This document shows, piece after piece, positions 53,211-61,950 of a stretch of DNA of 64,000 nucleotides. Source of the stretch: a virus; IMG/VR virus record IMGVR_UViG_3300005096_000005, positions 1 to 64,000 of that record. The stretch is one strand, 5' to 3'. The position numbers were made by a program, and so were the translations under genes. Below the pieces are notes generated by a model, which was given only the letters and a program-made list of their open reading frames with translations, was not told where the DNA came from and did no database searches. The stretch's first letter is position 1; every line of letters starts with the position of its first letter.

Positions 53211-55295
53211 TTATTCGACGACGATCTTCTTAAAAGACGGGGTAGCGCTATTGTCGAAACGTTTGATCGTTCCCGTCATATCGTCAGTCCTCACCCCAAA
53301 AACAACCTCAATACGCCCGTCTCCTTTATCCACCACATCCGCAAATCGCGGTTCAGTAGCAGGATCTGGATTAAACAGAGCGTACTTATTATTGACCCAG
53401 GACGAGGTCTTGTCTCTTATCTCTTCCATCACAGCAGCCGTTGCAGGATCGAACTCAATCTGAAAACTGCCGGTAGGCTTATACTCTCTGTGATATACTC
53501 CTATATGCATGGCTCCCATCATAACATTGCGACCAGTGGCTATCTCGGGCGTATAGTCAGCCACAAACACCAGACGCAAGAAGTTTAACTCTGTCCTCTT
53601 TACGTGGAGCTCAAGCATCCCCGCATTCCAAAAGATGTTCGGTCCTACCCCCAGAATAGTGTCAGGGTCGCCACCGGTAGTACTCAGGTTGTAAGGACCA
53701 AACTTTGGACTATACGGAACAGGTGTGTCGGGGCTATATGTACCGCCCACCCCGGCATCCATGCGAAACTGTCTGCCCATACCGTCAAGGCCGAATGGTT
53801 CTCCGGTGGAATACCGGACGTCTACAAGATGCATCCGGAACAGCGGAAGTGGATGTATCTGTATTGTGTTCATAAACATGTTTGAGTTAATATCCTGCGG
53901 TAGTTCGATATCATACAGGACCAGTACATGCGACGTTTGCACATCATTATCAAACGGTCTAAGCACAGGCCCATTAAGGTCAGTAACGGGAACAAGGTAC
54001 CATGCTGGCGTTGTTGGGTCTCCGTCCATAGCAAAGAGTGGATCAGTCTGTTCAAACACAGTTTGGATGTCCGCCGACGAGAGCTCCGGACTCACAACAG
54101 AGGCATCCTGCCTGGCAAGTACAGCGTCCTCAAGAATCTTCGAAAGATTGAATGGATTACCAGACCTGAACGGATCATAGTATCTATACTCATTACCATT
54201 GGTATCCTGAAGCGTCTCACCATGAATCCGGAATATCCTGGTGCTCACCTTTAAAGAGTCTGGCACCAACACTTTATCCGTCCCTCTCATCAATGCCTTG
54301 TCTCTCTCAGACTTGTATGGCAAAGTAATCTGTCCGTATGTGGGGTCGTGATGACAATTAGCTGAGTTTGTGAGCAAGCGATACATCGCATTATGTGTGA
54401 CCGGCCCCAGCCTTCCGGATGTAGCAGTCCAAACCCCGCTTGAGGTATGAAAGTCCACGATTACTTGCTCGGAAGGAGAATTAAGTGATACGTTTCCGCC
54501 CTGAGGGACAACAGTCATGTATCCGAGAAACTGCTCAGATCCATTATGCAATACAAGATTGTAACCTGTAGCAATAATATTCTTGGAGCGGTCAAAGAAG
54601 TAGAGAAAGACCGGGGTAGCACTGTCGTTTCCGGTTGCTACTTGCTGGTAAGATTCAACCCTACCAAGATAAAGATCGTTTTGTAATGACACACGAATCA
54701 GGGTCTCATTAGTTGCATGATCTTCATGAAACAAGAAACGATCCTCCGCCTGCTCATAATGGAAGGTTGTCAGATTGGTGGGAAGGGTACCAGCATCAGT
54801 CATGACAACCCAACCATTCGCAACATCCCAGTATTCAACCTGGAAAGGCGCCGCCTTGAATAGTGGTGTGACTGCAAGGTCTGCATAATCTATCCCTCCC
54901 ACATTCACAGTGCTGCCCAGATTTGCAAGAGCGTGCAAAAGACTGAACCTGCATTCATCTATGCCTTCAATTGTCTGGTAATCAGGCGGAAGTTGTATGA
55001 TTGCGAATGATGAACCGGATTGAGCATGTGACGTAACGGTATCAACCGGCGCAGTAAATGGATTTGTAACCCCGGAAAACGAGAGGGATTCGACCATTCC
55101 CTGAAGACTGTCCAGTTGTCCCCCAATCGTATCTTCTATCTGTTTGCTCTTTACCAGTAGTCCCGCATTGAAAGAGTACAATTCTGCCAGGTCTCTGGCC
55201 ACGTTCTCAATAAACTTATTAAGGTCTCCAGACGCAGCAATACCACGATACCTGGTCTTTATTCCTTTTGTTGTAATGTTTACCTGGTTATTCAT
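53211..55295 (-). CDS. Large beta-rich protein, probable virion component
   Basis: 694 residues. N-terminal coiled-coil-like helix (NKFIENVARDLAELYSFNAG through about residue 70), then a long beta-rich body with many Tyr, Asp, Gly and Thr (FHTSSGVWTATSGRLGPVTH). No catalytic motif. Such size and composition suit tail, baseplate or fibre proteins. Part of a run of overlapping large minus-strand genes. Confidence 0.5.
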   Translation of the reverse strand: MNNQVNITTKGIKTRYRGIAASGDLNKFIENVARDLAELYSFNAGLLVKSKQIEDTIGGQLDSLQGMVESLSFSGVTNPFTAPVDTVTSHAQSGSSFAIIQLPPDYQTIEGIDECRFSLLHALANLGSTVNVGGIDYADLAVTPLFKAAPFQVEYWDVANGWVVMTDAGTLPTNLTTFHYEQAEDRFLFHEDHATNETLIRVSLQNDLYLGRVESYQQVATGNDSATPVFLYFFDRSKNIIATGYNLVLHNGSEQFLGYMTVVPQGGNVSLNSPSEQVIVDFHTSSGVWTATSGRLGPVTHNAMYRLLTNSANCHHDPTYGQITLPYKSERDKALMRGTDKVLVPDSLKVSTRIFRIHGETLQDTNGNEYRYYDPFRSGNPFNLSKILEDAVLARQDASVVSPELSSADIQTVFEQTDPLFAMDGDPTTPAWYLVPVTDLNGPVLRPFDNDVQTSHVLVLYDIELPQDINSNMFMNTIQIHPLPLFRMHLVDVRYSTGEPFGLDGMGRQFRMDAGVGGTYSPDTPVPYSPKFGPYNLSTTGGDPDTILGVGPNIFWNAGMLELHVKRTELNFLRLVFVADYTPEIATGRNVMMGAMHIGVYHREYKPTGSFQIEFDPATAAVMEEIRDKTSSWVNNKYALFNPDPATEPRFADVVDKGDGRIEVVFGVRTDDMTGTIKRFDNSATPSFKKIVVE

Positions 55296-56311
55296 ACAAT
55301 CCCCCTCTGTATCCGGAGATGCTCAACGGTACTGTAAAGCTTTCTTAACTTCTCATTCATTCCCTCTGTGGTATCTTGAATGTTTTGCATAGCCTGATTA
55401 GAACCTCTCGCAAGCACTTCATCGATATCGTGAGTTATCTCCCCTGACATAGCAAGTTGTTTCCAACTCTCTCTGGGTCCACGGAACCTGTGGTTCCTAC
55501 GCTTCAACTGAATGTCGTCATTGGGATAATACCGGCTGGACGGTGGGTAGACAACAACGGAATCTTCTACAATAACGCTACAATTGCCTATTAAATCCAC
55601 CACGTATCCATATATGGTGACATCATTCCCTATATTGGTAAAGTACTCTGTTGCACCAAGCTTCCACAAAACAGGAACATACCCGCTCATTGTATTGTCG
55701 ATTCTGGCAATAGTGGAATGGTCAAAGTTCTCTCTCAGCCACCAATCCACCTGTGGTTGTGCAATGTATTCCATCCAGACGTCGGGCGGAATACTCTTGA
55801 GATCCGGTCCCGGTGCAGTAAACCGTACGAAGTCTATATCATCGAAAGTCATGTACCACTCTTTAGAATTGTACCATCTTTCCAGCCCGCTCCATGCAGT
55901 ATGTGGAAGTGGACGATCGTTATACTCAGGACTACCGGGTATGGCTACGTGCTGGTCACGTAAAGCCTCCAGCGCTTCCTTATCCGTAGAAAGAAAAGCG
56001 TACATCAATGGAGGAATCACATCCGGATTGATACCATCCGGCTCAGCGGTCAAAGTTACTGTTAGATCACGACTCTCAGCCTTGCCGGAACCATTATTGA
56101 TAATAAGCTGCGGCACCCACATACATTGCTCAATAACATTGATAACAATCGCATCATCTATAGTTATCAAATTCTCTGACAGATCAGTCAGAGCAACTGT
56201 AACGGTTACGTCAGAGCCGGCAGATGATAAAGTCAAATCAATGGAACGTGTCCGCTGATTCAGGACATACATGATAGGTATAAGGTTGCCATCAATTACC
56301 TGATAAAGCAT
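55292..56311 (-). CDS. Beta-rich protein with C-terminal coiled coil, probable virion component
   Basis: 339 residues. A beta-rich N-terminal region (TLSSAGSDVTVTVALTDLSE), then a segment WSGLERWYNSKEWYMTFDDI and a C-terminal helix (MQNIQDTTEGMNEKLRKLYS). Overlaps both neighbours by one or four bases. Virion role inferred from context. Confidence 0.5.
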   Translation of the reverse strand: MLYQVIDGNLIPIMYVLNQRTRSIDLTLSSAGSDVTVTVALTDLSENLITIDDAIVINVIEQCMWVPQLIINNGSGKAESRDLTVTLTAEPDGINPDVIPPLMYAFLSTDKEALEALRDQHVAIPGSPEYNDRPLPHTAWSGLERWYNSKEWYMTFDDIDFVRFTAPGPDLKSIPPDVWMEYIAQPQVDWWLRENFDHSTIARIDNTMSGYVPVLWKLGATEYFTNIGNDVTIYGYVVDLIGNCSVIVEDSVVVYPPSSRYYPNDDIQLKRRNHRFRGPRESWKQLAMSGEITHDIDEVLARGSNQAMQNIQDTTEGMNEKLRKLYSTVEHLRIQRGIV

Positions 56312-58572
56312 TAAACACTTACTCCCATCTGGAATAATTCCCGATCATAGAAAACAAACGTAAGCTCGTCGTTCTCAACGTTGCCACCTGCGGCAATGAT
56401 ATCATTATAATGCATAAGATAAGTTCCAGCATCCATTGCAGCAACAAAAGTGGCCGACGGCATACCAATAACCACAACCTTATACCTGTGATTGTGTTCT
56501 GGTGTTCCTGTATAATACATCAACCAAACGTCATTGCCCAGAGACGAGGGCACAAAACCGCTCGAGCCGGGAACGCCGATATCAATATACATCTCAGCCC
56601 TGTCCAGTACAGAAGGAGAAGTGTTCTTATGTGGGTACACAACGGCAATAGGCCCAACCTCTACTGGAGTATCTCCATCTACCCCCAGATCATATATCTG
56701 TATGAGCGGAATGTACCTGCACCCAGCTCCTTCCACCAGCGAACGACATAGGGTTAAACGAGTCTCCATGGCCGTAAAACTGCCCATATCACGACCAAAA
56801 ACAGGATCACGTAAAGATACCTCGGTGGCCACGTTTCCATTCTCTCCGCCCCATGGTGTAAAGTAAGACTCTACCCACATACTATACATATCACGCCCCG
56901 GCGTAGAGTCCCAGCACCTGGCCCTGATATAAAGAAGCTGCTGAGGCAGTTCGCCAATAGCGGGCACAGTAAGGGTCGCGACCTGCAAGTTGGCATACCC
57001 ACCAACCCCTCCATCCCAATAACCGGGGGCCACTCTCTGGTTGTACGATCTAATGATGTTTGTAAACCCCGCATCCGTGGCTATCTCTACGTGATAGAAC
57101 AGTGATGTGACTGGCGCAGACACTTGCTCGGAAACTACCTTGATGATCGGCGTTCCGTCCTCTGTTGTTGCATTACGCGCTGGACGAAGCAGAACAGGTG
57201 GATCGGGTGGTGCGGTAATAGCAAACGGACCAAAGAACTCGTACGGAGAGTACAGATTGTACAGAGTATTGGGATCCATGAACGCAACCTGGTCACCATC
57301 CCAGGCAGCTACACGAGCAAGTACGTTTGAATGCTGCCCGGACGGAGTATTCCATGTCTGTGTTGTACTGTCCGGACTGCCTGTCACGTCCATAGGAATC
57401 CACTGTGCATACTCGACTTCCATTACAGCCCCCATATCCGGGGACTCGATGACCCGAATTGTATCCCAGGCTTCGAGATACTCATATTCTACACCGTTCG
57501 TCCATAACACAGAGTCAACACGCACGTTGATGATACGCCAGCCAGGCGGTACTCGTATATATTCATCGGACGGCTGTTTAGAGAAGGTGTATAAACTCTG
57601 CCATCCTGACGTCGGTGTATCATAATCTATTAGATACCACCAATGATACTCTACGTTGTTTCCTTCAGGGTCAGTTGCAGGCTCACATTCAATAGGAACA
57701 GCTTCATCTGCAGGGACATCCCCATCTGGAAGTACCAGGCCGGGCACTACATCAAATCTGGACCTGCGATTGGCTTCGCCGACATCAGCCATTAGAGTAT
57801 CAAAGTACGCTCCGGGTTGTAGAAGGGCTTTGTAATAGTACCTGTCAGCTGTCGCAATATCATCGTCAGTAACAGCCCTTAAATCTCGCAGGTTTGTTTG
57901 GAACGACATACGGTCCCCCACGTTACCTCCGTGGTGGCTGAGGTCTGCAACATTATGAAACAAGATATAAAGGTTGTCTTCAAGATACATTGAGCTATTG
58001 TGGATCTCAACATCCGTAACCCATGTCTGCCCTCCGTCGTTTGACCACTTGAACCTGGACATATCAGTCGTGTCGTCTGTACCACTATACGTTAACTCAA
58101 TAATATAATGTCTGTAATCAGTCTGTTCGGGAATCCTGATAGCCCAATTAGAAGAACCCCAGAAGTCTTCATATCCATCAAAGGGCCATAAAGTAGGACC
58201 AAACTTAAGATCGCCAGTGATATTGTAGTCCTCATAAGTGGCATCAAATACGGCGGTAGGATCTCCGAGATTAGGGTCAAACAGATGATTGGTAGACCTG
58301 TGTAGTTCCAGCTCCTTCGCATACAATCCATCAAACGGCATATCTACATACGCCTTATGAATAGGAAACCCGCCAATCTCATATACCTGATGGACACGAC
58401 CTCCTGGCGGAGACACAAACGCCACAGTTCCAAGAAGAGAACTCGTTCCCCGTGGCGATGTCGGCATCTCAGTCTCGAATTGCACATGAGCAAAGATGTC
58501 AGTTTCACTTTGGGTATCAACCTGCTGATTGATAGTCTGAAACTGAATTGTCGCGACGAATTCTGCTATCAT
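56311..58572 (-). CDS. Large Ig/FN3-like protein, probable tail or fibre component
   Basis: 753 residues, beta-rich throughout. Segments such as FKWSNDGGQTWVTDVEI and PPDPPVLLRPARNATTEDG resemble Ig- or FN3-type sandwich domains common in phage tail and fibre proteins. A WSND...TW segment recurs in the next protein, so the two share a domain. No enzymatic motif seen. Confidence 0.5.
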   Translation of the reverse strand: MIAEFVATIQFQTINQQVDTQSETDIFAHVQFETEMPTSPRGTSSLLGTVAFVSPPGGRVHQVYEIGGFPIHKAYVDMPFDGLYAKELELHRSTNHLFDPNLGDPTAVFDATYEDYNITGDLKFGPTLWPFDGYEDFWGSSNWAIRIPEQTDYRHYIIELTYSGTDDTTDMSRFKWSNDGGQTWVTDVEIHNSSMYLEDNLYILFHNVADLSHHGGNVGDRMSFQTNLRDLRAVTDDDIATADRYYYKALLQPGAYFDTLMADVGEANRRSRFDVVPGLVLPDGDVPADEAVPIECEPATDPEGNNVEYHWWYLIDYDTPTSGWQSLYTFSKQPSDEYIRVPPGWRIINVRVDSVLWTNGVEYEYLEAWDTIRVIESPDMGAVMEVEYAQWIPMDVTGSPDSTTQTWNTPSGQHSNVLARVAAWDGDQVAFMDPNTLYNLYSPYEFFGPFAITAPPDPPVLLRPARNATTEDGTPIIKVVSEQVSAPVTSLFYHVEIATDAGFTNIIRSYNQRVAPGYWDGGVGGYANLQVATLTVPAIGELPQQLLYIRARCWDSTPGRDMYSMWVESYFTPWGGENGNVATEVSLRDPVFGRDMGSFTAMETRLTLCRSLVEGAGCRYIPLIQIYDLGVDGDTPVEVGPIAVVYPHKNTSPSVLDRAEMYIDIGVPGSSGFVPSSLGNDVWLMYYTGTPEHNHRYKVVVIGMPSATFVAAMDAGTYLMHYNDIIAAGGNVENDELTFVFYDRELFQMGVSV

Positions 58573-60689
58573 TCAATTACCACCTTAAACTTCCATCTTG
58601 TACGATACATCTTAGTGAGGTTTGGACTGCCATCAAGTGTCGTCCTGACATAGAAAAAGATATCCTGTCCTGGGCCGGGCCTCTGTCCTACGGTCGCACC
58701 TATTAGTTCCACCCCATTAGGATCACTTGCGTCCTGTTGTTTCCATCTCAAAGCACCACCATCAATACTTCCGGCCATTGTTCCATACCAGTTTGTCAGA
58801 GCCGCATCACCAGGAGTACCCTGGTCGGGGACATTTGTGTTACTGTCCACATCAGGACAAAAGATAATTGTATCAATATCAGGATGATCGCGATCCATAA
58901 TGAGAGCTTTACATGATGTGATGGTTCCATCGCTCGTGTTTCTTACATGGATACGCATTACATCCCCAGCAGTACCCATTGGGGTCATACCGACAGGAAT
59001 GACCTCTCCAGACCGCGGCATACCTACCGAGAAGTGCCACTTATCACCAGCAACACCTCCAGTTGCAGAGGAAAACGCTATTGACACGCCATCACTTAAA
59101 ACAATGGGTGCAGTAGAAACACTCACAGGACCATTCCAGGTAGCTTCGTCATCGTTTGACCACTGGAATGTGTTCGGGGTAGTTGCTCCGTCGACAATCT
59201 CGATCGTAAAGTTCTTCTGTTCATTGTTTGGATAGGCCGCATCGAACTCACTGTCATCAATGGTGAACGTGAGAGTCCCAGAATTCCCGTTGATCTTTCC
59301 AATTGCCGGATACTCTGTTGCAGGACGCGCTGTAGCAAGCGACGCCTGGCCAGGCTGCATCTCTACTTTGACTTTGTGGATGACAATATCAGAAGATCCT
59401 GCGTTTGTTATTCTGATACTCTTAAAAGCGGGGTAATCGTCTGCATTTAAGAAGAGCGCTTTCTTGATGCTTGGATAAACAATTCGGCGAGCTCTGTTTG
59501 TCCATCCTGTGTATGTGATTCCATAATCATGATGGTCCGGAACATCATCAACACTGTTATAACGTGTTAACGGCCAATCCAGATACCAGAGAGACCCATT
59601 CGTTTGTAGAATGGTAGGATACATAGCGCCGCTAAACGGATGATCCCCCACTACAATAGGAGTGCTCCACTGGCCAATCCCCTCACCGAATGCTGTCTGA
59701 AACTCTACCTGCAAATGGTTAGCAGACCGTGTGGCGTCATCATTTTGTGAACGACAGGCATCGTCGGTGACGATATCCACATACAACACCGGCCGATCAG
59801 TAGAGTCTCCTGTCAAGTCCACGACAATGTACTCACCAGACGGAAGAGTAACTTGTTCAGGATCTGATTCATTGTCTTTTGTAAGATTGGCAAGAACATC
59901 AGTCCCATTCCCAAGGACGACTCCACCAGAAGCTGTAGCACCGTTTGCCGCCTTTGCAAGGTCATTCTCGTCATAATCGAATACACCGAATTCCCCAAGG
60001 AGTATGCTCCCATTAAGATCTCCAGCAGTCCCGATTATATGTTCTTCAGTCACATACAAGCTTCTGAGGTAATACGGGAGATCTGCCCACATTGCATGGT
60101 TATCATGAGCCGGTAGATGGAACATAACTGTTCCTGTAGTTCCGTCCGGGTGGAATACGGCACCGAATATCCCGTGCTCATCACAGACATGTACAGCCTC
60201 ACACGTTTGCGCAATATAAGGAGACGGGTCGAATATCCTTAAAGGGAAAAGCCTGCTGGAGCCAGTGGTATCGATCATACTGTTGTAATTGGCCTGCCCA
60301 ACAGCCTCACCAGCTCTCGTGTATGCAGAAAATCCAATGTTACTCCAGTTCACTTCGCCAATAGCCGGAAGATTTGCCTGCGGTATCATATACAACCCAC
60401 TTACCCATCTGGATGTCCCCTTGGAGTACTGGACCACTGTAAACGGGAGTTTGAGAGGGAACGGAGTGAGTGGTGCGGTCGGCAGGTAATTAGTATACCC
60501 GCCATAGACTACCAGCCCGTCCTTTCCGATGTAGAAACCATTGCTGCCAAACTTTAAGTCGATCGGCCCTGCATGTATTCCCTCTGCAGGAGGACTGTCG
60601 TCCTTATTGAAAGCGTTCTGAAGTGTGGTATCGGCAAAGAACGGTCTCTCTCTAAAGTTTGCAAATGCTCGTTTCCATCCTATTGGCAT
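58569..60689 (-). CDS. Large beta-rich protein, probable fibre component
   Basis: 706 residues. Gly/Thr/Ser-rich beta strands, including FQWSNDDEATWNGPVSVST, which echoes the FKWSNDGGQTW of the previous protein. The C-terminus ends in FKVVIE. Likely part of the host-binding apparatus. Confidence 0.5.
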   Translation of the reverse strand: MPIGWKRAFANFRERPFFADTTLQNAFNKDDSPPAEGIHAGPIDLKFGSNGFYIGKDGLVVYGGYTNYLPTAPLTPFPLKLPFTVVQYSKGTSRWVSGLYMIPQANLPAIGEVNWSNIGFSAYTRAGEAVGQANYNSMIDTTGSSRLFPLRIFDPSPYIAQTCEAVHVCDEHGIFGAVFHPDGTTGTVMFHLPAHDNHAMWADLPYYLRSLYVTEEHIIGTAGDLNGSILLGEFGVFDYDENDLAKAANGATASGGVVLGNGTDVLANLTKDNESDPEQVTLPSGEYIVVDLTGDSTDRPVLYVDIVTDDACRSQNDDATRSANHLQVEFQTAFGEGIGQWSTPIVVGDHPFSGAMYPTILQTNGSLWYLDWPLTRYNSVDDVPDHHDYGITYTGWTNRARRIVYPSIKKALFLNADDYPAFKSIRITNAGSSDIVIHKVKVEMQPGQASLATARPATEYPAIGKINGNSGTLTFTIDDSEFDAAYPNNEQKNFTIEIVDGATTPNTFQWSNDDEATWNGPVSVSTAPIVLSDGVSIAFSSATGGVAGDKWHFSVGMPRSGEVIPVGMTPMGTAGDVMRIHVRNTSDGTITSCKALIMDRDHPDIDTIIFCPDVDSNTNVPDQGTPGDAALTNWYGTMAGSIDGGALRWKQQDASDPNGVELIGATVGQRPGPGQDIFFYVRTTLDGSPNLTKMYRTRWKFKVVIE

Positions 60690-60690
60690 G

Positions 60691-61950
60691 TTAATCTCCC
60701 TCCACTGTTACATCGACGTCAATGTCGTCAATAATTCCTCTCGTATATACTCTTCCTGTATGTTGATCCACTTTCATATTCTCTGTGCTGGACGTTACAG
60801 TTGCGACGATCCTGAGCTCACGTATATGTTTCACAATCGTTAATGGTATTGTGGATATATTGCCCCCAGTATCTGTTACAGCAATTATGACTGAATTGTC
60901 ACCTTCAGACAACTGAGCCAACATAGTATCATCAGCGAGAAGCATGATATCCACCGCTCCCGTGTCTATTCCTTTGCCATGAACAGGATCAATAATAGTA
61001 TGCCAGGTTGGGCCTTCTGTGACAACAGTGGTGGGAACGCTCGGGAGCGGATCGTATGCTATCTGTGGATCAAATATCAGACAGCTCATGTTCCATGGTC
61101 CAAGATTCGCTCTCCACCTGACGCCTGGTTGAGTCACGTCTGCCTCATTCGCGATATCTCCTACAACAATACTGTATATGGAAACTGTTAGAGATATCTT
61201 GAACAGTTTACGGTGATCAGATACATATCCACAAAACAGTTCGTTGCCTGTTACTGCGAACTTTGGACGGCGCGGAAGTGAGTTCGGGTCTTCGGCAGAA
61301 ACCTTTGGGGTGGTATCGGCAAGCTGGAACAGCTCGGCGGTTGTTGTATTCGGATCGTAATTTAGTGGTGGTGCATACCGTGAAAGGGCCGGCAAAGCCT
61401 GTGCGGAGTTTACCCTGCGCCACACAATTATATCATAGTCAGTCCCATTATCTACCCGCAGAACAAAGTACTTGATCTCCTTTGTAGCGGACGATACAAA
61501 CGGAGGAATCGTCAATCGCACAATGTCGAGTGGGGCAGTGTTTTCTACTACCAGGTTCAATACATCCCGCCCCGCCTCTGAAGAGTAATCATGAATGACC
61601 TGGGGTGTAAACCTTCGGGTGCTATCGCCAGTAACGGCAGTCCACGGCCATGCGGTATCCAGGGTAATACCACTGCCGTAGTGCGCCTCATCTCCGTAGA
61701 AACCCTCTCCAAGTAAATAAGTCGCTCCACCCAATTCGAAGACGCCAGGGGATGTTTCAACTCCACTCTCAAAAGGAGCTTCATCATCAGTTGGTTCAAA
61801 CTGAAGTGCGAATATCTTGAAGGAAGCAGAAGCCAGTCCAACACCAAAAAGGCGAAGAGTCATTCCAGAGAAGACTTCCAGCAACCTATCACTATACGTG
61901 TCCGTCATCTCCAGAGCGGAGAAGTATATGTTTATATTGGTCGAAGCCAT
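60691..61950 (-). CDS. Beta-rich protein, probable virion component
   Basis: 419 residues, beta-rich with repeated DxxT turns (SEGDNSVIIAVTDTGGNIST). Starts overlapping the next upstream gene by one base and is followed by a single-base gap. Virion role inferred from the gene block. Confidence 0.45.
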   Translation of the reverse strand: MASTNINIYFSALEMTDTYSDRLLEVFSGMTLRLFGVGLASASFKIFALQFEPTDDEAPFESGVETSPGVFELGGATYLLGEGFYGDEAHYGSGITLDTAWPWTAVTGDSTRRFTPQVIHDYSSEAGRDVLNLVVENTAPLDIVRLTIPPFVSSATKEIKYFVLRVDNGTDYDIIVWRRVNSAQALPALSRYAPPLNYDPNTTTAELFQLADTTPKVSAEDPNSLPRRPKFAVTGNELFCGYVSDHRKLFKISLTVSIYSIVVGDIANEADVTQPGVRWRANLGPWNMSCLIFDPQIAYDPLPSVPTTVVTEGPTWHTIIDPVHGKGIDTGAVDIMLLADDTMLAQLSEGDNSVIIAVTDTGGNISTIPLTIVKHIRELRIVATVTSSTENMKVDQHTGRVYTRGIIDDIDVDVTVEGD